A DNA stretch of 64,000 nucleotides from Sanghuangporus weigelae (GCA_033182465.1 CP137327.1:434001-498000); one strand, 5' to 3'; counted from the first letter of the stretch, positions 12,201-24,928 are shown. Notes: generated from the sequence alone by a model not told the origin. Numbers and translations are program-made.

Positions 12201-14335
12201 TACCGATGCGTATAATGTATCCAGTCCCGAGAGTGCGCGCACATTGAATACAAGTTGTTTGAGTACTTTCAATCTAGTGTTGCTATTCTCGACCATTTTT
12301 ACTGCCGTGGAGGCCCAGATGAACAATCCCCCTGCAGCTTTCCCGAGCAACTGCAAGTTCGTTCCCCAGGGCCAACTGTCTCCAAGGATCTCCATTTCCT
12401 CTCCGATAACACGATCCATTTCTGTACGCAGATAGGTAAGGACGTCCTCTCGACTGCCTGTCGATGTGTAGTCCAGTTCTATTGCACAGACACGATCCGG
12501 TTGCCATGAAAGAGCTTTATCGATGTCTGCCTCCCGTCGACTTGTGATAAGGAACCGGAGGACGTTGGGTAGCTTCGAAAACTCTCTTTTCAGGAGGTCC
12601 ATTAACCCACGACGAGTCTCCGGTGTCCCACATTCATCGAGAGCATCAAGCACAACGACAATGGGGCCCGAGATCGATGAGGCGGAAGCAACAAGAGGCT
12701 CGAGCAAAAGCTTCTTGAATTGATGGACGGCAGTTGCTGTAGCAATGTCCTGGTCACCAGCGATTGCAGAAAGAATGCTCGATCCAATCGAGGAATCAAA
12801 AATTCCAAGCTTATATGCAACAGTCCTAATCACCGACGACGGCTCGCTCTTTCCTCTCTCAAAGAAGAGGAACGCACCGAGACGAGACATGTCCCTTAAG
12901 TGGTGCGCAATCGTTGCGCTGATCGTGCTCTTCCCCGATCCAGCAACGCCATACAGCCAAAAGACATTCTGCGTTGTCTCGGAGAACAGCCATTCGATGA
13001 TCTGCTTCCTGATTTCTAGGCGCGTCTTAGGAAGACATGAAGGGCGGTCAAACGCGTCGAAGTGTCCGGGGTTCAGTTGTTGCTGCAACACTAGCAGACC
13101 GGAGTCAGTGGATGTCCAGCAGGAGGCCAGTAGGAAGAGAAAATACGAACGGAGTTTATCAATGCCTTGAGCAGCCCGCACTGAGACGAACGCAGTGTGG
13201 AGGATCACGCCGGAATCAATTTCCTTTTTGAACTTGACCAGCGATTCTTGAAACTCGTTTATCTTCCGAGCGCTGTCGAACTCACGCATCCGACCTGGAA
13301 GAAAAGAGTCATAACTTGAAAAGCGGATGTATTTATGAATAGCTCACCTGCGAAACTACGGCTCGTATATTCACGAACAAAGAGACAGCATTCAATGGTC
13401 TGCTTCAGAAGGCCTTCTATAGATCGCTGCAGCGTAGCGGCTTTGTCGCGGAGCGTCTGGACATCGAGCGCAAACTCAAAGGCTTCGTTCATACCTTGAA
13501 GGAGTTCGACAACCTTCCGATCGGCCTCGAAGACATTCTTCACGGTCTGAGGGTGATTATGAATGAGCACGGTGCGGGACACGACGCAGTGCACAGCGAT
13601 ATTCAATCACCTTCAACAATGTGGATACCAACGACCACGCAATCTTAGAAAATGAATTTATCTAGGCAGTGTAAGTGACAGTGACGACGGACATTTCTGA
13701 TGGCTATCCGAACTCACTTCAGATACAGCACCTATGACTTTCTCCAATTTCTCCAATCTTTGCAACAGTTCGTCAATGGTTTTATACGGCTTATGTTGGC
13801 CTCCCACGTGAGCCGCTCCTCTGATATCCACTCTTATTGCCTGTATTTCATCTATAGCTGAAAGTTGCAGGACGATACGACCCAAGATCGTCGTTTCTGC
13901 GCGTTCAGGTGATGAAATCTCGAAATAGACTAGAATCAAGTTGCGTTTAATCAGTAGGAACCGCAATGATGTCGACAATTCATTACCTTCACCCTCTGTG
14001 GAGCCTTCCAGCACATCAACAAGGTTTACGTCGACGATGCCGACACAGACGCCTTGCAAGAAGGTCGAATCATGCATGACTTTAATTTTAAAGGCTGAGA
14101 TCTCTCCTGCTGCAGGGCTAGGTATTCTGCGTAAGAACGTTTTCAGTTCAATGAATGTTGTTTTGAATACAGACAATGCGAGTTCTTCGTTCCAGATAGG
14201 AGAACGGGTCCTCTTCGCTACCTGTGTCTTTCGAGTAACATCACCAAACCTCACTTCAACATAGAGGTTCGGATCATTGCGATGTAAAGGATGCTTCCAT
14301 TTGAGCTCCTCGAGTCGAATCACTGTAGCATGCAT
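9286..14335 (-). CDS. NLR/STAND receptor copy 2: C2-helical-NACHT-WD40
   Basis: Same architecture as copies 1 and 3, with start ATG at 14335 (MHATVIRLEELKW). The NACHT P-loop GVAGSGKST and Walker B VVLDALDECG are intact, and the 733-residue C-terminal exon gives 14 WD40 repeats plus the conserved tail. Proposed introns at 14118-14174 (57 nt) and 13091-13150 (60 nt) are multiples of three without stops, so a naive reading runs through them; the matching sites in the other copies show they are probably spliced. The part of the NACHT module after Walker B (about 12620 down to 12000, the winged-helix side) is strongly diverged from copies 1 and 3, while both flanks are nearly the same. No clear lesion seen. 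Confidence 0.9.
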
Positions 14336-14794
14336 CAGTTTCCAATGGGGGCAATCATAATTGGAAGGACGAACCACGCAGGCAATAGTGAGTGGACATG
14401 ATGGTTAGAGGGAGGGGAAAGACTGCCTCGTGCCCTCCTCAGTCCATCAGCTTCTCATATAAGCTGTCCGGTAGATGAGAAGCTGATGCATTGATAGACG
14501 CCGTACCAGTGTACTAAATAAGAGCAACAAGGTCGCCGGATTATGTAGCCTCTGATGTTCGGAGTGTACATTCCTTAATGTCCACTCCACGTCTATCGAG
14601 TTGACTATCGAAATAGAGAGGCTAAATGACGAGAATTCATGGTAAGTATTGGTAGTTGGATGAGAGTCACAGATCTGATCTACCTGGCCATGGGTTTGAC
14701 GCGTGTCACGGGACCACAGTCTATTTTTGAGTCAAGCACCGCAACTTTTACAGTATCAAACCTGTTTATTTCGCTCGACGCGAATCTGGATGTC
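14336..14794. promoter_or_regulatory. Divergent spacer between NLR copy 2 and TDP1 pseudogene 2
   Basis: This is the least disturbed of the three NLR-TDP1 spacers, about 0.46 kb. Parts of it are recognisable in unit 3 once the transposon there is subtracted, including the segment CAGTCCATCAG and the region just before the TDP1 start. It must hold the promoters of both divergent genes, but I see no specific regulatory motif that I can support. Confidence 0.45.
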
Positions 14795-16892
14795 ATAGAT
14801 GAGAAGGAACAGCTCAAAAGATCAGTTATTCATTCTGTATAGCTCTCTCTGAATCAACTCGTTTCCCTTCTCGTCTACTTTAGAGCAATTGAGTTGAGTT
14901 CACAAGAATCACAACCTCAATCTCAGTCCTATTCCCAATCTCAAGCTCTAAGTGAGAATCAGCATGAAGGAGACAAGGAACATGAAGAGGTGCAGTTCCA
15001 GCAAGACTTGGCTGCTGCCACTGAAGCTTCTGAGGCTAATGTTGTGATACAAGCTTGATCATTGTATCACACGTAACTTGTCCTTGACCCTCATGACCTG
15101 ACTACACTTTACTACCTACCCTCATTCCTCTCTATTGCATTCCCTTGTTCCTTATTTCTTGGCCATGGTATATATTAGCAGGACTAATGTATGGTATGTT
15201 ATCCATTTGCCCTACAAGCTCACCAGGGCACAAATGTAACTATTGATTTGTGTCTTTAACCTCTGTTACATGCTTCACTCTCTTGGGTCGCCTCAAATTA
15301 CAACACAAATGGATAATGTACCATACATTAGACCTGCTAATATATACCATGGCCAAGAAATAAGGAATGAGGGAACACAATAGAGAGGAATGAGGGTAGG
15401 TAGTAAAGCATAGTTGGGTCATGAGGGTCAAGAGCAAGTTATGTGTGACACAATGATCAAGCTTGTGTCACAACAGCTAAGAGGAAGCCAAGGTGCATTT
15501 GTATCCTCTGGCAGGCCAGAGGGTAGCGGAAAGCAAACTCCACGTTCCCGGATACACCTCAACGAAGTAAAAATGCTAAGAACGACAACGTTTGGACCTC
15601 ATCTCCGAATATGAATGCTAATCAAGCTGGAAACAATGAATGTGCGTGAGAATCACCAGGCTATATTCCCACCGACGCGTCCTCTCATGCTCTTCCTTCT
15701 ATAACGACCACGTCTACTACTACTGGGAGTGTAACTTGTGCCGCGAAGAACAACACGGACGAGGTTCCTGTGAGAGGCTCTGCATCAAGTGGGAAATTAT
15801 AGACGGAAAAGTATGATCGTGAAGTATTTTGGGACGGCGAGCTGCGTCTCCTTGCTAACGGACTCGTGGATCGGGACAAGGATACCGGGCCTACATTTCG
15901 GTTGTCTGAAGTTTCTTTTATCGGTCCTGTACGTATCCTAACTCTAAACCTTCAAACTGTCTCGGGAGAGCTTATCTATGAATGTTACCTTTGATATACA
16001 TTTTCGAAAACACGAAAAAGAAATCCGAAATCACTCTGGCCATTCTCTCTTCCCACTCTGACAATATGGTCTGGCTATACATGTTCTTCGATCCGACCAC
16101 ACCGATGATCGTAGTTGACCAACCGGGAGAAGATGGAAACTCCGGACTGAAGCAACTTCCGCTTAATTTGCTTATGGCGAAGCCATGTATTAGGAATGCA
16201 ACAGGCTGTATGCATACGAAGGACAGCTCAGTTCGGTTTATGTGCCGTGTTGCTCGGTGGCCCGATGCTAATAGGATTTGATCGGATTTCGATTTTAGAT
16301 CATGCTGGTAAGACACTAATGAGACAACTCGAGTGTATCCGTAGTTGACTGTTCCTTCGACAGTTATTTTATAAAGATGGGAGACTACGAGTTGTAGTAC
16401 CAACAGCCAATTTTGTCGACTACGATTGGCAGGACATTGAGAATGTTCGTCGTCTTCTGATTTCTTATTCCCTCTGGCTTTGTATTCGAGCTGCAAGCTG
16501 AGTTTGGCTTCCTTACGACGTCCTACGACTTTACAAACCAGACTCGGGTTTGACTCTGAACCTGCAGAATGCGTGGATGACAGATGTATTACGTCAGACG
16601 ACTATTCGCCATGACCCGAAAGTCATTGATTTTCCAGGGACGTTACAGCAAGTTCTACACTACATATATTGAACGTACCAGCTGCGTTGAAGAAGATGTC
16701 GGTTTTCCTCCATTCCTACTTCTACAATAGGTTCTAATTAAAAATATTATAACACTTTAGTCCTTAAGCTTCCCATAGAAGTCCCCTCCGAATTGCGGAT
16801 GTGCTGGGATTGGTCAAATGTAAGAGTGACACTAGTCGCGCGCCTATAGCGAGAAATCACGAGGGGTAGGAATAAGTCTCCAAGACGGGTCA
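14795..16892 (+). pseudogene. TDP1 pseudogene 2, start lost, 3' end lost
   Basis: Homologous to intact TDP1 along the same stretch as pseudogene 1. The start codon is ATA (14795-14797) where the intact gene has ATG, a 436-bp MITE interrupts exon 2 after the ubiquitin-interacting segment, and several segments are shortened or out of frame. The microexon ATCATGCTG survives at 16299-16307 with its flanking AG and GT. Homology to TDP1 ends at about 16892, the same junction as in pseudogene 1, after which the unidentified gene tail follows. It cannot encode a full phosphodiesterase. Confidence 0.9.
15040..15475. mobile_element. 436-bp foldback MITE with 5-bp target duplication
   Basis: The element begins TGTTGTGATACAAGCTTG and ends with CAAGCTTGTGTCACAACA, so the termini are inverted repeats that extend about 170-180 bp inward with scattered mismatches. 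GCTAA occurs immediately on both sides (15035-15039 and 15476-15480) and fits a target site duplication. No coding frame is credible. It sits in exon 2 of the decayed TDP1 copy and is absent from the corresponding sites of units 1 and 3, so it inserted after the units separated. Confidence 0.85.
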
Positions 16893-17488
16893 TATCTCCC
16901 CTGGTGGATCACGGCTCAAGTACCGAGGACATCTCCAAAACATATCTCAAAACTGCTTGATTGGCGTCATCAATACCTCGAATGGTGAGGCCAACAAGGT
17001 GAAGAATCAGTTGACGAGTACGGCTGTATCCTGCAGACCGCGGCATACTACCGTGTTCGAGGAATCAAATGGGTTGAAATCAGCAACTCGAACTGATGCG
17101 AGGGTTGCTCTCGTGGATACGCCGTGCTCGAGCCCCGGTACCTCGCCGGCCTCACCATCATTGTCAAGTCCTTCATGCGAACCCATGAGACAAAATTGAA
17201 GGGGCAGGGTGTACTCGCTCCGACGTTCGTGAATCCAGACGATCGGATAACGATAAAGGGGCTGGAGAGCTTTGCGCGTGGCAAGAAGTTGATTATAGAG
17301 ATGAAAGACTCGGACGAACGAGTTGGGGAGATCGGGCTTGTGCGTTTGTTCCATGAGAGCCAGATTGAATGGTTCAAGGCTGGACCTGCATTGAACTTAG
17401 TACGCATCCTTGTTCTCTTTTTGGGTTGGTTTAATGTCGCTTACTGACTACTGTGTTGCAGATGGCGAAGCAGGCAAGTGGCAATTAA
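16893..17488 (+). pseudogene. Tail fragment of an unidentified gene joined to TDP1 pseudogene 2
   Basis: Sister of the fragment at 8329-8927. Visible coding pieces are [54 protein letters not shown] and LVRLFHESQIEWFKAGPA, then a candidate intron from GTACGC to TTGCAG and a final MAKQASGN with stop at 17486-17488. This copy keeps a longer open stretch near the C terminus than the one in unit 1. The family is not recognised. The remaining 5' part of the gene is not present in the window. Confidence 0.65.
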
Positions 17489-17798
17489 ACCGAAGTGCTC
17501 AAGACTTGAACTAGAGAGTCTCCTTTCCTTCATATCTCACCGTCTTGAACTTCGTGATTTCAGCTACTTGTTAGTATTCGTCCGTTCTATTCTCGTTTTC
17601 CTCCTAGCCTGTCTCTCCTTCACGTATCATATGCATTAATGTACTAGCCAGAACCAATGGTAATATAGTTTTCTATTTGTTCCCTGCCTGTCTATTCGTA
17701 TGTTCAACTGGGCCTCTGAGATGCTTTCCGTTCCTCCATACATATCCTGGTGATAAATACAGTATGAAAGAAGACAACAGATTTATGATTTAATCTTT

Positions 17799-20700
17799 CT
17801 ACCCCGGAGAAATGAAACATTCTGTCCATCGTTCACCAAGAGACGCTCCTGTAAAATCAAGCTTGGTAGAGAAGTCGCAACTGAGTATGAATAGGCAGCG
17901 AGGACGGCAAACTGTCCAACGAAGATGAGGGGGGACCCACGAGAGAAGGTCACGTCCGTCCGGTCCGCCAAGTATCCACCCGTCGTCATCGAGGACCCAG
18001 TCTGAGAAGACTCCAGTGCTAGATGAAAGCGTCGTCGCGGAAGTACTCGAGCTTTCTGGAGGATGTCGGAGAAGGTCTGATACATCCCATACTCTGATCG
18101 TATTGTCCGCAGAACCTGAGACTAATCGAGATCCGTCAGGGGATAAGGCGATAGTCAATACGACGTTCATGTGGCCATGGAGATCGAACATAATCTCCCC
18201 GTTTTCCGCGTCCGAAATTCGGATTGCTTCATACCAGCCCGAGATTATATATTCCCCGCCATGTGAGAAAAGGACAGAAAGAGCTAAGGATGTGTATCCT
18301 TCGAAAGGTCCGGTAGTGATAAGGCCATTCACTACGTCCACGACAATGATGCTTTTCTGGTCTACGATACAGGCAATCCGCGTATCGTCTGGAGAGAAGC
18401 AAATGGAACTGAGTGATCCGGATAGCTTGATTGAAAGTTCGGACGTTGCTTCCCAAGTCTCTGTGTTCCATACTCTGATCGTATTATCCGAACCTGATGC
18501 GAATTGCTTGCCGCTGGGCGAGAAAGTTACCGAATCAATACGCTTCGTGTGGAACAGAGACGGTCCAGCGATGAAATTGCCATCCACTATGCTCCATACT
18601 CTCATTGCATCGTCGATGGGGCCGAAGACGAGCGTCAAGCCGTCTGGGGAAACAGTCATGCAGGTGTTATCGGTCAGTTCTCCCTCCAAAGGACCACAGA
18701 CAACTTCGCATGAACCCGCTCCCCAAACCCTGATCGTCTTGTCCTCTGAACCTGAGACTAATCGCAAGCCGTCTGGCAGGAATGCCGCACAAATAACAGC
18801 CTCCCTATGCCCCAGTAGAGGTCCGGCTACAACGTCTCCTGTCTGGGCGTCCCAAACTATGATCGAGCCGTCAATCGAAGCTGACGCGATTCGCCTTCCA
18901 TCCGGCGAAAATACAAGGGACGTGATGAAGTTTGTATGCTTTTGAGGTGATTCTGAGCTAACCACCTTGGAACTAGCATCCCAGATTCTGACGGTTCTGT
19001 CAGCGGAGCCTGAGGCGATGTACTTTCCATCCGATGAATACGCAACGGAAAAGACAAAAAACGTGTGACCCTCGAAAGGGCCGGAAGCAATCTGTCCACT
19101 TTTGGTATCCCAGACTATGATCGTCTTGTCGTCGGAACCAGAGGCGATGTACGAGCCGCAAGGTGAATACGCCACCGACATCACCCAATTAGTGTGTCCC
19201 TTGAAAGTAGAAACGACACTCCCACTTTCCACTTCCCAGACTTTGACTGTTTTATCGCGAGAGCCGGAGACGACATACTTGCCGTCTGGAGAGTATGCGA
19301 CAGAGTTGACCTCATCAGAATGACCCTCGAAAGGCCCGAAAGCAAGGACTCCATTATTTACATCCCAGATTCTAATAGTTTTGTCCCAGGAGCCTGAAGC
19401 AAGACGCTCACTGTCAGGAGAAAAGGCGACAGAAGTAACGCGATCTGTGTGTTCGGTCAGCCTAAATATGGCCCTTCCGTCTGCAGCGTCCCATATGATG
19501 ATCATATTGTCATCCGAACCCGAAGCCATCCTCGCTCCGTCAGATGACCAAGCAACTGACTCAACGCATTTGGTATGGCCCTCCAACGGGCCAAGAACCA
19601 AATTTCCGTCCGGCGCATTCCACACTCGGACTGCGCCGTCATTACAACCCGACATTATGCGAGTCCCGTCAGGTGAAAAACAGGCAGTCCACCCTTCTAA
19701 CGGGCCGCAAACTATCTCCCCACTATCAAAGTCACTCACTAGGACAGCGCCGTGGCGAGAGGCTGAGACGACATGCACTCCATTAGGCGAGAAGGCGACC
19801 GAGGTCAGAGTTCCGGAATGCCCTTCCAGAACCTTCAAATACATCGGAGGTCTTTTGATACCTCTGCGCTCCACATGCACCGTAGAAGACATGTATTTAG
19901 AATAATGAGCTACAAACTCCGAATCACCAGCTGAGAAGGGAAGCATGGAGATATATATGTGTGGGGTGCTTTGCATAATCGGAACGGTAAACATGGAGGC
20001 AAGGCGACTGGCGTCCTGAAGAAAGTGTGCAAGATTTGAATCATGTGGCTGAAAAGAAGTCAGCTTCCTATGTTCACAGACTTGATAGACGTCTTACCTC
20101 AATCCAAGAAGATACTGAGTGAAGTGTACTTGGGGCGACACGGCCGAATGCCTTCGCCAAGCTGAGCACCTCGAACCAGAATAAAACACGACGGTATGCA
20201 AATTCGGAAAGTTTCTCGAGAAGATCGGGATGGCATGGAGAGTCACATAGATGCTGAGCCCAATGGAGGCAAACGTATTCAAGGTGTGCCGGTATTTGAG
20301 ATTTGATGCGATTCGCAAGCTCGGGAACGTGGTCATTGCGATCGAAAGAGGATTTCAGGTCACATATGTTGAATCGCAGAAGTTCCTCCATGACAATAAA
20401 GCATCGATCAGCAATCAATCCATTCGCTTTGGGAGGATCGATAAACCACGGGTCATTCGAGCGTTCGTATGACAGGAGATAGTCCGAAAAAGACGTGTGA
20501 AGCAAACTAACGGGTCCTCCGGGAGAATACGTGACGAGACTCCGAAGCCTCGACAAAATAAGTACCGATGACTCTTCAATCCGAAAACCTATAATACCAT
20601 CTATGATTTCGCTCGGCAATGGAACCTTGCTCAGCAGAAGCAACGAGAGAACTTTCCGAAAGCGATCTCTCGACCTAGAGTTTGTCCAATCGATACCTGA

Positions 20701-22922
20701 ATTTTTCAGCACGGTCGAGTACAGGTCGTATAACCCAAATGCGGAGACCGATTGTAAGTTTGCGATGAAGTTATTGAGACAATAAAGAGTATCGTCACTA
20801 TTCTGGACCACTTTAATGACAGTCGAGGCCCAGATGAAAAGTCCACCCGCAGCCTTCCCAAGCGCAACCATCTTGTCTTCCCATGCTCCATCCTTCGGGA
20901 TGCCTAACTGCATTCTGACGTCATCCATTTCTGTGCGGATATATGAGAGAACGTCATGCTGACTATCCAACGAAGTGTGATTGAGAGATGTCGCGCATAC
21001 GCTTTCTGGTCGCGACCGAAGTACTCCGTCAATGTCTGCTTCCTGTCGGCTGGTAATAAGGAAGCGAAAGCTGTTAGGTAGCTTCGGGAATTCATTCTGC
21101 AAAAGCTTCATCAAATTGCGTCGTGAATCAGGTGTCCCACATTCGTCAAGAGCGTCAAGCACAATCACAATGGGTCCCGATGTCGAGGAGGCGGAAGCAA
21201 CAAGAGGCTCGAACAAAAGCTTCTTGAATTGATGGACGGCAGTTGCTGTAGCAATATCCTGGTCACCAGCGATTGCAGAAAGAATGCTCGATCCAATCGA
21301 TGAATCAAAAATTCCAAGCTTATACGCGATAGTCCTAATCACCGACGACGGCTCGCTCTTTCCTCTCTCGAAGAAGAGGAACGCACCCAGACGGGACATA
21401 TCTCTGAAGTGTTGTGCAATCGTTGCACTGATCGTACTCTTTCCCGATCCAGCAACGCCATACAGCCAAAAGATATTCTGCGTCGTCTCATCGAACATCC
21501 ATTCGACGATCTGCTTCCTTATTTCCAAGCGTGTCTTAGGAAGACAGGACGGTCGGTCAAATGCGTCGAAATGTCCAGGGTTCAGTTGCTGGTGCAACAC
21601 TGGCAGACAGACGTCAGTATATACCCGGAATGAGGAGAAAGTACGAACAGATTTTATCAATTCCCTGCACTGCTCGTACTGAGACGAAAGCAGTGTGGAG
21701 AATCACGCCGGAATCAATTTCCTTTTTGAACTTGGCCAGTGATTCTTGAAACTCGTTTATCTTCCGGGAGCTGTCGAACTCACGCATTCGACCTGGACGA
21801 GAAGAATTATAACCTGAAGAACGGACGTGTTGATGATAAGAGGATAACTCACCGGCGAAACCATGACTCGTGTATTCACGAATAAAAATACAACATTCAA
21901 TGGTCTGCTTCAGAAGACATTCTATGGGTCGTTGCAGCCTAGTGGCCTTGTCTCGGAGTGTTTGAACGTCGCGCACGAAGTCAAAAGCATCGCCCATGGT
22001 TTGAACGAGCTCAACAACCTTCTTGTCGGCCTCGAAGACATTCTGCGCCGCCTGAGAGATAATTGCGAATAAACACGATGTGGGTCACAATGCAAAACAC
22101 AGCGATTTCCACTCACCTTCAACAGAGCGGATGCCAATGACCATGCAATTTTAGAGAATGGACTCATCTGGACAGTGTAAGTGACAATGACAATGAACAT
22201 TCCTGGTGGTTATCCGAGGATCTCACTTCGGATATAGTGTCTATGACGTTTTCCAATTTCTCCAATCTTTGCAACAGCTCATTGGCGGCTTTGTATAGCC
22301 TATGTTGGCTTCCCGCTTGAGCCGGTCCACCGCTAGCTGATTGTGCAACGTCAGATGTACCTTCCGACTGAACAATTTTGAGATGTTGAGTATCTTGAAT
22401 AGCTTCTCTGATACCCATATCGGTTGCTTCTACCGTATTTTTTACCGCGAGTCGTAGTATAATACGACCTGTGATCCCTACTGTGCGTTTAGGCGACAAA
22501 ACATCGAGTGTGACTGAGGACAGGTTGTATTGAGCCAGAGAGAAGTGTCAAGAGTCATCACTTCATTACCTTTATCCTTTGCAGAGCCTGCCAGTAAATC
22601 ATTGAGCCGTACGTCGACGACTCCGATACAGAGGTCTTGCAACAACGTTGAGTCATGCTTGACTTTGATTTCAAACTTTGCGAACTCTTCTGCTTCAGGG
22701 CTAGATATGCAGATATATTGAATGAGATGAGTTTTGGTTCAACAAAGATTGAAGCACAAACAAAACAAGTTCTTCGTCCCATATGGGAGACTGGCTTCTC
22801 TTCGCTACCTTTGTCTTTCGAGTAACATCACCAAACTTCACTTCAACATAAAGGTTAGGATCATTGCGATGTAAAGAATGCTTCCACTTGAGCTCCTCGA
22901 GTCGAATCACTGTAGCATGCAT
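17799..22922 (-). CDS. NLR/STAND receptor copy 3: C2-helical-NACHT-WD40
   Basis: Start ATG at 22922 (MHATVIRLEELKW). The C2-like domain is split by a proposed 61-nt intron at 22701-22761; without splicing the frame would break, with it the protein reads through to KFEIKVKHDSTLLQD. A helical region follows, longer than in the other copies by a segment near 22320-22450 (TQHLKIVQSEGTSDV). A 49-nt intron at 21600-21648 leads into the NACHT module with GVAGSGKST and IVLDALDECG. The last exon carries 14 WD40 repeats and the conserved tail ending at 17799. The NACHT half resembles copy 1 most, the WD40 half resembles copy 2 most. A CACTA-like element lies in its upstream spacer, between it and the intact TDP1. 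Confidence 0.88.
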
Positions 22923-23025
22923 CAGCAGTATCCAATGGGGGTAACCACGACAAGAAGGACGAACCACGCAGGCAGTAGAGAGTGAACATGATGGTTAGAG
23001 GGGGAAGGGCTGCCTCATGCCCTCC

Positions 23026-23492
23026 CACAGCAGGCAAATACCGGTTTCGGCAGTGCTGCGATAACGGTCGAAAGCAGAAATGAAATTAATGATTGCGTCA
23101 ATGATTGTGTCCGGGTTGTGACTTATTATGGCAACGTACCTGTCGGCTTTGTTGAGACAATAAATTGCATAATCGGTTGCAAAAGGGGTTTCGACCCATC
23201 TGAGATTACAAATAGCAACGTGTTTGCCACGGAAAGGGAAATTTGAAGTTGCGTCATGGTGGCAATTTATTATGTCACTCGCGATTTCCTTCTTTGTGAG
23301 ATTTTCAATGTCACAAGTGACGCGATTTGTAATTTCGCCACTGGTTGCATTCGGGTGGGCGATCAGTGGTCACTCAGCGGGTCATTCCGAGGGCGATCAT
23401 CGCTTTCAGTGGGCGATCTGCAGGCGATCTGCGGGACACCTAACTTAACATTCAGTGGGCGATCAGAGCCCAGTGGAGCGGGCGATGAACGG
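23026..23492 (+). repeat. Left terminal inverted repeat (467 bp) of the CACTA-like element
   Basis: Matches the reverse complement of 24929-25395 over its whole length with few differences. The inner 150 bp is rich in the direct motif GGGCGATC and close variants (for example in GTGGGCGATCAGTGG and CAGTGGGCGATCTGC), a likely transposase-binding subterminal array. Confidence 0.93.
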
Positions 23493-23861
23493 AAAGAATT
23501 AATCTTGTCTCAACTTCTTTCATCGATGGTCGTTTTAGTGCTAGTTATTTCCTTTGCCCTTTGCTGTCTTCTCTTCTATTTGCCGTTCGCGTTCGCATTT
23601 CATCACGTTCACTCCATATGCCCATTTTACGTTGTGGAATTCGTACAAGCTACGTATTGTTATTACATTTATGATTATGACAGCGAGGGTTGATAGAATA
23701 AATAGAGTGCGCGGTGATACAGCAGAGGTCACGGCAATCAGTCATCGTATTGTGTGAGCTGAAAGAGAAATTCCTCGTTAGTTTTGCCAGTGGTACGATA
23801 GAAAGCCACTTACGTCTAATGTTAAGGAGCTAGAGCTATTCACTTCTTGATCACGGTATAT

Positions 23862-24815
23862 ACCTACCTACGAACGAGTTTCCTCGTTCGTACAGAGAAT
23901 TCTTCAAGCTAATGGCCACAAACCGGAACTCGCCAGACGCTCGAGAACGGATGTAATTAGCGATCTTGGCGACATTCGTATTGTCGAGTGCTGCATCAAC
24001 CTCATCAAGAACGAAGAAAGGAGCTGGTTGATAACTACAGTGACCGGCGAAAATGAGTATAAGGAAGACGACTGTGAGAACAACGAAGAAAGGTATACCT
24101 GTGAATAGCGAAAAGCAACGCGAGAGCAGCGACGGTCTTCTCTCCTCCCGAGAGCTTGCTTTTCAGCTTCATGCTTCTCTATAGCTGGGTGCTCGGCATT
24201 TATAGTGGTGTCAAGCATTGCAAGGCGCTCCTGCAGCATTGCCAGTTGCTGTTCTTCGAATTGCGACCTGGATGCGTCGCTCAATAGGCCCGTTCTTCAC
24301 GCAGATCGAGGGGAAAAGGAACTTACTGATGGGTAAGATGTGCAATCTGTGTCTCGAAACGCCTACGGACCGCAGCCTCCTCGCTCGCTGCTTTCAGCTG
24401 CCGCGATTCATATTCTCGAATGTCTTCCATGCCAATTTGCGCGCAGAATTGTGCGAATATTACATCCTCCGCTTTGTTAACGACTGCTGACAGAGCTTCT
24501 ATCCTTTCGACCAGAGCAGCGTGATTCGTTCTAGCCTGTAAATTCCGTTTCAGTATCTCCAAAATGGCATTGTGTCACAGGGTGCGAACCTGCTTCAATT
24601 CTGGCGCCTTCTTTTTCATTTCGCTCTTGATGTGTCGCAGCTCATCCTGCTTGCCTTTAAGACTCGAGGTCAAAGCAGTCTGTGGTATTGGAGGTCACTC
24701 CTTAGTACCCTGACAAAGGAGCCAACGTTAAGCATACCAAGTCATCTTTTGCTAGAGTCAGGGATGATCCTATGCGTGTGATCTCGGCCACTAGATTCTC
24801 ATCTGCTTTACTTCG
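23862..24815 (-). pseudogene. Captured SMC1 (cohesin) gene fragment inside the transposon
   Basis: On the minus strand, coiled-coil sequence characteristic of SMC1 can be read, with segments such as HIKSEMKKKAPELKQ, ARTNHAALVERIEAL, FAQFCAQIGMEDIREYE and MLQERLAMLDTTINAE. It then jumps to the C-terminal ATPase lobe, with signature KLSGGEKTVAALALLFAIH and Walker B PFFVLDEVDAALDNTNV, ending VAISLKNSLYERGNSFVG. Introns are retained, for example 24035-24098 between AIHS and YQPAP, so capture was from genomic DNA, not mRNA. A long part of the coiled coil between the two blocks is missing, as are the N-terminal ATPase lobe and hinge. It cannot make a working cohesin subunit. Confidence 0.9.
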
Positions 24816-24928
24816 TGGCCTGATTTGTTCAGGTCGCGCAGTTGCTTAACGTTGCGAGTCGTTAAAGTAAGCAGGAATGGTGAAGGAATGGAGGATAATG
24901 GTGGCAAGAAGACAAGAAGTTGACGCAC

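Noticed and set aside
12283-14377. Apparent frameshifts between NLR exons in copies 1 and 3 relative to copy 2
   Set aside because: Net length differences of 11 and 7 bases first suggested broken genes. Conserved donor and acceptor sites at the same positions in all copies show that the differences fall inside introns, so the frames agree.
15040-15475. A solo LTR, because of TG and CA ends with a 5-bp duplication
   Set aside because: The two halves are inverted repeats of each other along most of their length, which fits a foldback MITE and not an LTR.
23256-23693. A plus-strand membrane protein gene inside the CACTA-like element
   Set aside because: The frame begins in the inverted repeat and runs into a hydrophobic stretch without family features; codon pattern and context do not support a gene.
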